Shown here: positions 25,101-37,100 of the stretch, piece after piece
How positions within the stretch are numbered: position 1 is the first letter of the stretch
How the letters are laid out: every line of letters begins with the position of its first letter
Assembly (NCBI RefSeq): GCF_932526225.1
Contig: NC_064039.1
Coordinates: forward strand, 10,682,139 to 10,746,138
Length of the DNA stretch: 64,000 nucleotides
Source: Nematostella vectensis
Taxonomy: Eukaryota > Cnidaria > Anthozoa > Actiniaria > Edwardsiidae
Reading direction: 5' to 3'
Program-made: the position numbers and the translations under genes
Notes under the pieces: model-generated
What the model was told of the DNA's origin: nothing
Database searches by the model: none
Seen by the model: the letters and a program-made list of their open reading frames with translations, nothing else

Positions 25101-28100
25101 GCCCCAGTTTCATATCAGTGGTGGCTTTTTGTAACTTGTTATTATAGCCAGCGATCGAAGTGTTGTTATTTATCACAAGATACGATGGACTTAACCAACA
25201 ACCGAGGGCGAAAGCCAGGTCTAGTTTTTGTCTCGCCTGTTGTAAAGCAAACTGATACCGTTGTATACTTTTCGATATACTGTTTTCCACCACCGCGCTT
25301 TCAAAGAGTTTCGTGAAGACCTGTTTCGTTTCCTGAGCTGAACCGCTATCACCGACGATTGACGACCGGGTCTGAACTTGCGCGCCTAGAATACAGTAAA
25401 CAAAGGCTTCGATGCTCTGGTTTATCCTAGACAACCCAGCTTTGGTTAACCCCAGTGATTTTTCCGGAAAGAACCACTCATACTGAAACCCAGTTCTAAG
25501 GTCTTTCAGGTACTCGATCTCAAAGTGATTCATGTGTTCGTGGTCGCTTTTGGCAGCGTCCCATTCGTCATGTAATTGATCAATGGTGCCATAGGGTTTA
25601 TACTTGTCGTTAGAAGATGACAAGCCGTGATAATCGTAGTTATAAACATTTCCCAACCCATGGTTTATCGGTCCAAGGAACCGGAAATCGCTGCCAGTTC
25701 GGAACTCTGTCCTTAATTTTTGGTAAGCCGCTTCGCTGTAAAAGTTTTTATTCCAACTAAAGAGCCTATCTTTCGGAAGAGGGCATTGTAGCTCGTTTAA
25801 TATTCGTCTGATAGTGAAAATGATGTGAAATCTGTAGAATGACCCCACTTGAGAGTCGTCAATCATGTCACGCGTCACACCACATCCAGCAGTCGCGCAA
25901 AACATAGCAAAATTTAAGGCTTGACTCCAATAACTGAGGTTCGGGGCGTCGAGCCACCTACTAGCCTCCTTTGCTGTTCTGAATACAAGCTCGCTGTCAG
26001 TGAATATGTCCCTAAAAACAAAGTGTGTCTTCAGCTCTGGTGTTATAAAAACATCGAAAGAGACGTAATTATTTCTCGTAGGGTTTTCGTCCCACGGCAA
26101 TATCTTGTACTCTGCACGCGCGTCTAGTCTGTATTGTTTTGGGAACCCAAACAGTTGCTGGATCGTTTCCTTGTATGCTTGTGTGTCGTCGGCGACTAGA
26201 AAATCCTGGATATTCTCGGGTTTCCAGCTATTACCAGGGAAGTGATATAACGTTTTGACTAGATTCCCATTCTTGTCGAATGGATCGTATTCGTCCCCAT
26301 TGAAAACGAATTGCACATTGCCGTGCTCGCCGGCAGAGAACCTGAAGCGTGAGTAGTAGGGGTACCTTTTCACAAATTCTGTAAACTTCATCTTATATGA
26401 CATATAAGATGTTTTTAAATCAGTCCTTTACGCATCTCAATTCATAGATCCATCCGACGGGAGTTCTCTCGTACAGAAATTTCACCGAGCGGGTCGACTC
26501 GCCAGGTCTTTCAAAATCTCTTCTCTTACTGTTTCCCTCAGCTTGGTAATGTTTACGTTTTTTTCGTCCTCTCTTACCGACTTTTGACGGATCTGGAGCT
26601 TTAGAGCCTCAAACTTGTCCAACTCGTTCAAGATTAAAGAGAACTCTTCGTCTGATATTTTGTTGTCTTTAAAAGCTTTAGAGACCAGGTCGCGTATGCT
26701 ATTTACTTTTGCCTTTGCCATCGCCGCTGTTTGGTCGTGCTTGGAGACTTTTTGCGACAGCCGTTTAGAAACCGCCGCACAGCCTACAGACGTAAGACCG
26801 AAAACACCGGCCAAAGCACCCAACGGAACTCCGACGACGATACCAAAACCCGACAAAGAAGTCCCCAAACCACTAGACCCAAGAATGACGGATAAGAGTC
26901 CTAAGACCACACTTAACTTTGAAAACACGCTCTGCCCTCGTTTATACTTTTTCCTCACGTTCTCGTAATGTTTAACTTCTTGCTCCAAACTTCCCAAAAC
27001 ATCGTGGGTCTTTTGGAGTCTGAAGTTATCACCCGAGGGGCTGACCCCTCGGGGTACGTTCGGGTAGATTGAGTTGTACTCTTCCATAGCTTTATTATGG
27101 GGAGAGTTTATTCTTTAAGTGATTTCTAAAATTAGACGTATCGGGTAGAGACCGCGCTCTATTGTGTTTCCGTCACCGCCCTTTATACTAAGACGGAGAC
27201 TACTCACATAACCGACTGATGTGGTGCTAACCCGTACCGGATCGCTTGGATTGAGGTATATCTTTCCTTCATCAAGCTCTACACTTGCTAGGATTTGTGA
27301 GGGCGCCCCTTGTTGGAGGGAGTCAGACGCGTTCACAAGATCGCAGTGGATAAAAATAGCCTCGTGACCTATCATCTTTATCTCGTGGCGAGTGTTTGCT
27401 TCCAGCTCCCTGGTCTTGAGTCCTAACAGGCAGGCGAGCGGCTCATTCAACACAACGTTTCGATGAACTTCGAGTGACGAGTCTCTAATAGAGATTGGCT
27501 TTTCACCGAGACGCAAACCCTCGTCTATTTGACGTTTTAGCGTCTCGACCGTATGCCGCCCCGCGGGGATCCTAAGGATAATGTTCTCACCGTCGGAGAC
27601 CGTTCCCTCGCTTGAGAGACTGTTACAACGATTATGAAACGCACATCCTCGCAGCGCGATAAACCGCGGCTTTTCAATAGGGTGTTCTAAATAGACGGTA
27701 AAGTCACCAACGTTCCCTTCAATGTAGAGTAATACCATTTGTTATGATTTCCGTCTCCTTTTAAATCGTTCTACGAAATACAGGACGACAGCGACGATGA
27801 GAAGCCATGCGTTTTTAGCTAAAAAGCCTACGACTTCACCCGCCGTTCTAAAGATGAAACTGGCTATCGCACCAACCATTCCTGGGAGTATTTCTCCTAA
27901 TTTCTTGCCTATTGTTTTAAGACCGTCTCCAACGCCTTTTGCAACACTTGTCAAACCCGTCTTCAGGTTAGAGACAATAACACCGATAACAACACCCACA
28001 GCGGTGACGACAGCCACGGTGGTGAATCCGTATTTCTTAAAGATCGCCTTGACACGATCTTTCAACGACATTCTCTCTTCAAGATTTTCTCTCTCCAATT

Positions 28101-31100
28101 GATTCTCTTCCAAAGTCTCATCTATGACAGAATTTCTTTCGCTGAGCTCTTCGTTTTTACGATCTATAACTCTTAGTCTTTCTTGGTTAGTTGTTTCACT
28201 TCGTTCCTCATTATTTTTTCTCATTTGCTCGGTGTTTCTCTCTTCTTCTTCTCTGAGTGTATTACCTGTAGCGTCTAGTTCATCGAGTTGAATCTGAATT
28301 TGCTTGTACTTTCCGGATCTGATTTTGTCGTCAACACTCTTCCGCACCGTTCTATCCTCATTATACAACCTTTCTGGTCTAGTCCAACCACCTTTTCTCG
28401 CAGAATAGAAGGAAATGAATTGTTTTCCTCTTTCATCCGTTGAAATCTGAACTAAATTTTCATCAAGATCTGGATATTTCGATAACAAAAGGTCTACCCT
28501 AAGTGCGTCCGTTGAAGAAGAACCCCCCATATTCTGTAACTCCATGTACTCGGGGACAGCCTTCCCAGGGTTTCGTGTTTTCCATAAATCACGCAACCTC
28601 CCTATCACGTGGCTTGTAGCTCTACCGAATCTGGTTGAGATCCTTTTAATCCATGGTTCTACTCCCTCATCATCGTTCGGAAGAAGAGAATCATATTCTT
28701 CGTCCACGGTAGTATTCAAATCTTCTCTACCTTCTTCTGTTGTGGGATCAAAATCTATATCCATTTCTTATTTTGTTTGAAAATAAGAAATCTTTAAGTC
28801 GTGCCGGCTCATATCCACCTACTCGCTACATAGCCAAGGGCTAACATTCCACCCCCAACGTACGCCATCTCTCCCATCTTTTGGTTGCTACTTGGTCTGT
28901 AGTAATCTGAGAGCTCAGGCTCTTTCAAATCAAAATCTGGATGTGTTTGAGCGTATAGTTTGAAAGCCTGATCGGTCTCCTTATCATTCTGGTCTGCACG
29001 AAGTTTATTATTATATTCTTCCCCCAACCAATCCTGATATTCCTGTCGTTTTTTCTGCCAATCACCCATTGCTTGTTGATACTTTTCAAGCGCTTTATCG
29101 TGTCTTATTTTTTCTTTATCAACATGAGTAGCGTCAGAAGATAAGTATCTCGCTAGGTAACTCCCTCCAACGAATGCCGTCGCATTAAGAATAGCTCCAC
29201 CAATCATAAATGCTATACTCGCCATTTATTAATCAATCTATAAGATCTTTAAGTCGCCTACAGCGCTTTCGGCAAAATCTTTTGTGTTTCCAGATAATCT
29301 TTCAGATACATACTACCGGACAGGACAGCAACCCATTTAGCATAGTTTGTGACACTCGACGAAGGGTCGCTGATAAACGATTCTTTCATAGCCTTTTTAG
29401 CAACATAACCCATACCGGCGGCTAATCCGATGATGACTGCTGAGTCGGTGATCGTTTTCACAAGTTTGTTTTCAGTTGACATGATTTTATTTATTACAGA
29501 TTCAGATAATCTTTAAATCACAACATTCCTATTTTTGGCGTCGCGTTCGGGAGGCTAGCCCCTCGAGCGGCAGGCCTCTCGAAAGTTTCAGTCTCGTTGG
29601 CGTTGATCTTGGGCGTCTTTTTGTAAAAACGCATATACATATCCAATGCGGTGAGCCCTATTCCAACTAGAGCCAGTACAGTTGTAAACGACAGCTCTGG
29701 AATCCAAGCGTCCGAGAGGCTAGCCTCTCGAGCCCCCTCTTGGTGGGGTGTCTCTGCTCGTGCAGCGTCTTCTGAACTCGCCTCCGCCTCGCGTTTCATC
29801 TCCCTAGCGAGCGCTTCTCTACACCTCCTATTATATTCGGCAACTCTCTTACCAGAAGCGACTTTTATAGGATCTTTCTCCTTAGCGGCACTCTTCTTCC
29901 TGGGGGGAGGGTCCTTTGTAATTTGTTCAACCTCTTGATTTTCGTCAGACATGATTCTTTACTCACTGAATAAAGAATCTTTAAATCACATCGTGCTCAA
30001 GAGGTTGCTCAGGTGTGCTCAAGAGCTTGCTCAGGTGTGCTCAAGAGCTTGCTCAGGTGTGCTCAAGAGTTTGCTCAGTTGTGCTCAGTTGTGCTCAAGA
30101 GTTTGCTCAGTTGTGCTTGGAACTTCTTGAAGTTTGTTGGAAGTCTCCTGTGAAGGTGTTAGTTTAACATGCTTAGCGACTCGGAAGAGACCGCTAGCAA
30201 GTGCCACCATCCTTCCTCCCTTCAACACCAAGAGACCTGCAAAGTTCGACAATTCGCGTTTAACCAACTCGTCGTTCTGTAAGTCTTTGCTAAGCGCTTC
30301 GGTGTCATCTACAGGAACCACGTAGGAAATGACTTGAGACACCACTTGAAGTGCTGATTCTACTAATCCATCAGTAACTTGTTTGCCTAAGACAGTCTGG
30401 TAGCGAACAAAGTACTTTTCGACGTCTTTCGCCGGGAGCTTCTTGATATCCCCTAAACTCATGTCCACACCAAGAAATTCCTTCGTAGTCCCAAGAGATG
30501 CGAGAATAGCCAGCGATTCTCGTTTGACTTCAACATCGTCTTCGAGAGGCTCACCCTTCGAGCTCCCCTTAGACTTAGGCTCCTCTTCCATATAATCCTC
30601 AATGCTTGCCATCTTATTTTGTAAGTAGACCAAGATGTTTTTAAACCACTTCGAGGGGCTAGCCCTAGAGCTCACCGCGTGGCAGGAATCTCCAAATAAC
30701 GTTGGAATGGATGCCGTAGACAGAAACAGAGTCTGGAATACTTTTCAGTTTTCAGCAGTTCTACGAACTTTCTACGAGTCTCGACGTCTAAATCACCTCC
30801 ATAATCTTCAAACAGTGTTTTGGTGCCAATTTGAGATGGATTATGGAATGTGACCACACAGGCGACGTTATCACGGAAGGGCTTTGCTATGGATGTTAAT
30901 TGTTGCGTCAATACCCACACTGATAATCCTTCGTGTCTCCCTGAGAACGCTAGATTGATAAACTTGTTCGAGCGTTGCTTTAGATCTTTCGATACAGCAC
31001 AGTCATCCAAAACGAGTAACGTATTTGTACCAGAAAATAGCACCGCACAATCTGTTAGTAACTCGTTAATCTCATCGGTGTTACTAGCGTCCGGCGATAA

Positions 31101-34100
31101 TACCAAGAAACGTTTATCTCCGTGAGCAAATCTACGATAGGACTTGTTTTTCGCATAAGTCGGACAAATCAACACAATGTATTCAAACACATGCCGGAAC
31201 GGCCCTCGGAGCTGTTCCGTGAGGTACTTTGTCTTCCCACAATTAGTAGGTCCTGTGATAATACAATGAAAAGGAACTTTTTCCCGTAATTCTTCCATTC
31301 TTTTTGTATTATCACACAAGTCCTTTTTAATACATGATTGCTCTCAAATTCGAGTTCATAACCTCCATCAACGCGTCGGCTACTACAAACATGTAGCAGG
31401 TGATGTTTCCCGTTCCTCCAACTTTTCGTTTCATTTCTAGTTTTACTCCGTCCCGCGTGTTGTTCAAGACCAGACCTCCTCCGTGAATGCTGTTATCTGG
31501 ATGTGCCCTCAAGTCGACCCACAGAGCAAACTTGTTATTAGCGTAAAAATCCTTTTGCTTAACACCCTCTCTACCGAAACGTTTCTTTACCGACTCCCAG
31601 AGGTCCGGCGGTGTCATCCCCTTGGAGTAGAGACGGTTTGGCATGCCATCCACATTAATGTTGATCGATGTGATACTTGGATTGACAAACTTTTCGGAAT
31701 CCCTTGCTCCTCCTGTGTAGCTCTCTGTGAACAGACACAATATCCCTGTCATTGACCTCCTCGGCAGATTAATGTGCTCGTTTATGACACCATCATTAGG
31801 TTTGGAAATGGTGAACGTTTTGTGGAGAATGACGTTCTCGTAAAAGAATCCTCTACCAACCTGATAAGCCGACAACGCCTCACGAGCCAAGTATTCACTT
31901 GAGATGCAAGCATATTCCAACTCGAGGTTTGTGATTGTGTACGTTGGAGTCTTGACCGTGTCAGCATAAACAACGACGTCGGAAACTGGGGCTAGAGTAA
32001 TTTCAAAGATTAGCGGATGAGGTAACGCCTTTGGATAAAAGACCCCATGCTCGCCGAGAATAGGATGGTCGAGTGGAATGCAGTACTTGGTGTTGTGAAC
32101 TGCTGCAAGAGCTACTTCCTTAGCATCTGATGTCGCTTTGTCACCTGCATTTGTCCTGAGCTTCCTCATGTTTTCAGAAGAGATACCTTGTTTTATTCTA
32201 TCCTCACGATCTTCAGCTTGTAAGTATAAGTCGTGATAGGTTTGGAAGAGATCATATCTTTGAGTATCCTGTAGTGTTTCTCCACCGAAAAGAATCTTGA
32301 GCCTTGACACTAGGTTCCGGCCAACGTTGTTGACGAGAGTATTATTCGCGTGTCCTGTGACGTTTAAGTCAAATAGTAAGGATACACTACCTGGAACAAT
32401 CACTACATTTTCAGCAAGTTTTGGAATATTTATATAGAGGGTTTCTCCAGGACTTGCCGATGAGGGATTGAATGTAATCCGATTCAGCGACGATTCCGCT
32501 TTCAGGCCGAAGGGTTCCCGTGGGATCCTGTTTGGGTTAATTTTTTCTGATATCGCTTGTGCCATCTTTTATTTTAAGAAAAGAGAGATAATCTTTAAAT
32601 GAGTAACGAAAGCAGGTTATCAAAAATATACTATTCCACCGATGGATACTGGAAAGGGTATTCAGCTATTTCTAAGTTAGCTAGTGTCGCTAAAGTCAGT
32701 GAAGGCGAGGCTAAGAGGTGGCTTGAAAAACAGGCGTTGTGGCAGATCTACCTCCCAGCCCCAAAGTATGTCCCCAGACCGCATTGGACTGTGAATAAAC
32801 CTAATCAGATCCACCAAGCCGATCTGTTGTTTATGCCCCACGATAACGTAGGCAGAAAAACCTACCGTTACGCGTTGGTCGTGATTGATATTGCCTCGAG
32901 ATATAAAGATGCAGAAGCACTGACTACCAAGGATTCGAGTGGAATTGCTAAAGGGTTTGAAAAGATATACTCCAGAAAACTTAAATGGCCTCATACGGTG
33001 ATTGTCGACCCGGGGACAGAATTTAGGGGAGAGGTAACGAAGATTATGAAAAAGAAGGGTGTCACCATCCAGCGAAGCGAAGCTGGGAACCATCGCGCAC
33101 AGGCTTTTGTCGAACGCGCCAATAGAACACTGGCGGAGAGGTTGTTTTCTCATCAGTATGCTCAAGAAATGATTAGCGATGATCGGTCCAGAGTTTGGGT
33201 GAAACGATTGCCAGATGTTTTGAAAACTCTGAATAGTCAACCCATAAGAATTACTGGCAAAGAGCCTGCAAAATCTATTGGTTTGAAAGAGGTTGATATT
33301 GATCCTCCAACGTATAAGCGGCCTGTTGGACTTGATGAAGTTAGACTACCACCAGGGGTTAGAGTTAGATATCTATTAGCTCCTGGAGAAGAGGAAGGAG
33401 GTGAACGCAGACGAGCCACAGATCCTATTTGGAGATTAAAAGTGTTTGATCTATCACGCAGTGTTGTTTCAGTTGGACAGCCTGTGTTGTACTACCTCTC
33501 CGAAGACGCTCCAAGGAGGTCGTTCGTTAGGGAAGAACTTCAAGTCGTCCCTGAAGATACTGAGCCACCACCTAATAGCGTTCTGAAATGACCGTGAGCG
33601 AAGGTGTGAATACCATCATCACAGATGACCCGTTTATCATCCTCATGAGATAGAGCGACCTTGTTCACTGTTTCAGTGTAAACATCATGCTTATGACTTC
33701 TGATGACATTCATAAGTCTCATCTGAGGTTTCTTACCAAATAAGCAATCCTTGTAGTCATCGAAACCGATGCTCTTCTTGACGACTGCTCTCTTGACGCC
33801 CTTGCATTTCTTTTCTTCTTTACCTTCATCCATCTTGTACGAGTAAAGTTTGGCCCTCAGTCCTACAAATTCTGTAATTTGCTGGCCCCCAGCCTCATCT
33901 TTAAACATTCCGATGACTTTCTTGTTCACACCCACCTCAATACCAGATGGGTGACCCTTCGGAAAGTTGCTGGTGTCGAACATGGACCTCACATCCCCGC
34001 TGATGTCCTTGTAAAAGTCTTTCGTCTCGATCTCATACATCAGGCTGTCAGTATCAGTGAATAAGAGCTTTGCATCCTCACCGTACTTGGGCTTGACGAA

Positions 34101-37100
34101 GTTGTAGTGGAAATCGTACATGAGCGTCTTACTCAGGTCCAGAATGGACATGCCCAAGTAGACAGGCTTGTTGAAGATCAGCTTTGTCTTCTTCATGTGG
34201 ATGGCGGCTAGATTCTCGCAAAAGATGGTGCGGTGTTGATAGTTCGGCTTTGATATGAGCTTCTTGGCCTGCTTCTCGTCCGTCACCAACCGAATGTCCA
34301 CCCTGTTCCTAATGTTCTCCATAGTCTTACCAAAGACGGAGTTGTTCATTAACTTGAAAAAATCTTTCTCAAAATCGTTTGTCGCCTTGGCTCTCAGATC
34401 GGTGTTCAAGTCAATGTAGGGCTCCAGCCAAGCAGACTCCTCAAAAGTGACACCCCTATGAATCTTGGTGACTTTTAGCCCAAAACTCACATAAAGTCTC
34501 AGAGTCTCATGGTGGATAACGTACTTTGTCTTGTCGTTAAGGTTGGGGACCAACTTGTCCACATTGCCTAGCCCGATAGATTCCGGGGCTAGTGGGTAAT
34601 CGTTGTGTAAGTCATGTAGGTGATGAGGGTACTCCAAGTCAACCTCCAGAATGCATGGGCGGTCTCTCCAACCTGACAGCTCTTGGTCACCCATCCACCT
34701 GAAACCGTGAGTCGGTAAAGGGTTGCTCATCGCCCAGCCATACAAATTGTTAGCATCAAGGTAGGTGATATATTTTGTGGGTAGGTTAGGGTCATACTCC
34801 TTCATGTAAGGGTTATTTGCCTCCCCATGTCTGTTGCTTATCATGGAGACACCCCCACGGATGCCCTTCTCAATCATGAGCAACATGTCATAGTCCGTTA
34901 GAAGCTCTAGCCTCACCTTGGTGGTCTTCAACGCTGCATCCCAAGCCAACCCTGGCGCTGTGTAGTACCAAGCGGGGTCCAGACCGTAATTCTTGAGACA
35001 AACGTCCCTAAAGTTCTCGAAAACGTCAGCTAAAAGCAACACATCCGACTCTAGGTACAGATTGTGGTAATCCCTCATGGTCCCCATCCCAAAGACCTCC
35101 CACACTCTCCGCGCGTGCAGGTGATCCTCCTCCGATATGTCGGTGTCGTTGAGTTTGGAGTGGAATGCCTCTCTCTGTGGGAGCTGTGTTGCGCCGAGCT
35201 TGCTAAAGCCGTCGAACCAGTCGTAAGGGAAAACACCCTTCCTCAACAACAGCTGGAGCTCCTCACCCTCATAGTACTTCGCCATGTTTTTGAAGCACTC
35301 CCTTGACATATTACCTACTAGACTGTCGAGACTGGCCGACATAAACCTGAAACTGTCGATAAATCTGATATCACGTTTAACATCAATCTTGTTGCCCTCC
35401 TTGTTCGTGAAACTGTCGACTACAATCTGTTTTGTGAAAGAAATATACTTTTCCTCGTTATTAGGTATACAGTTTATTTTACCTTCCGATGTACCAAGGT
35501 TCTTGATAAATAGATGGCTGTCGTACCCAGACAGATTGTGAAAGATAACAGGAAAGAACTTTGGAATTTTGTGATCTAAGTTGCATGCGTTGTGAGCAGC
35601 ACCTCTGTACTTCCCTGTAAGGTGGCAATGGTCCAAAACCTTGTCTTCCCCTAATCCACCCTCACAGATGTGGCAGTGAGTGGCGTCGTTATAGACGATT
35701 TTGTCCTTCGGAGTCATTTTCACCTTCTTAGGGAACCTGAACTTATCGTAAATTTTCTTAATGTCTGACTCCAAAGACTCTACGAAAAGCTGTGGGATAT
35801 CTTCGTCTGGAGATTCAGCTGTGTATCGTACAAGCTCGGGTGGGGATATATCTCCGTCGAAACACTTGATGAGATAGCAGAAACCAGACGGTTTGTGTTT
35901 CTGGTATTGCTTAGTGAAGCTTTTACTCCCATCTGGGGAGCAAGTGTCTATATTCTCTGTGAAGCTCTCAAAGTCGGCATAGACAACAAAGGGGACACGC
36001 ATTTTTCTGTTGTAGTTTTTGAATTTAATGTGGGGTAGATTTCCATCCTTATCTATCTTAGGCATCTCTATTCCAACCGCTTCATGATTGCCGCAGCATT
36101 CAGAATGTTTTTCTAATGATTGTTTGCACCGAAACGAGTTCAGACATCTACAGCATAAAAAACGAGTATGATGAAACTCATCAATTTGAGTAGATACTAA
36201 TCTCATCATATTCTTTATCCAGCAGTAATGATTCGTCTCATCATCCGAGATGAGAAGTAAGTTGATTGCATTATCTGGATCCTTCTCACTGATTCTCAAT
36301 GGATATATTTTGGTTTCGTATCCAAACACATTAACCGTATACTGGTTCTGTTTCTCGAACTTGTCGATCTGTTTTAGTGAGACGGGGAACTCTATCCCTG
36401 ACCAGTCGAATTTCTCAGAGTTCTCTATCATTTGTTTACTGAACCTTTGAGGATCTTTCTCCCTAGGATACACAGCAGAGGTTACTGCCCACTTGAAACA
36501 TTCGTGATCATTCTCGTTCTTAACATTGATGATCGCCTTCTTAGACGCTAGTTTCGGCGGCAGCGGAATATAGGAAGACCCAGAAAGCGGTTCAAAGGGA
36601 TCTATGTTGATGTCAAAGTATTCCACTTGGTCAAACTGCCATCCGGAGCCTTGCTTCTGGAACAGCTCAACTAATCCGAGTAAATAATTTGTCATCGTAT
36701 CGAACAAATCAGAGAGATCAGTCGACTCTGTCACAATCTCGGGCTTCTCTGTATGAAAATATCCCAGTTCTTCTTCGATCTGAGCTGTAGCCGGATCCTC
36801 TTTTATAAACCCGCAAGTAAAGATAAACTTCACTTTGATAGGCTTTTTTTGTCGACTGATGAGCTCTAAGACTTTCGGTTTGATTCTGGCGATGAATGTC
36901 TTGGGGTCGTAACCTCTCTGCCCGGCTATTCCGTGAGTTTTAAGATACCCCTTCAACGCCGTCTGTTGTTCCTTGGGTGTGAAGCGATCTTCCACCTCCT
37001 CGTGTAGACGCTTAATCCTCTCCTTCAGACGTTCAACCCGTTTATCTGCAGCCTCTTTGACGGTCTTTTTGATGGGCTCAGGGACATAAGATAGTATCCA

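Noticed and set aside
32677-33419. Minus-strand frames opposite the integrase
   Set aside because: Shadow frames of a gene with an intact catalytic triad.
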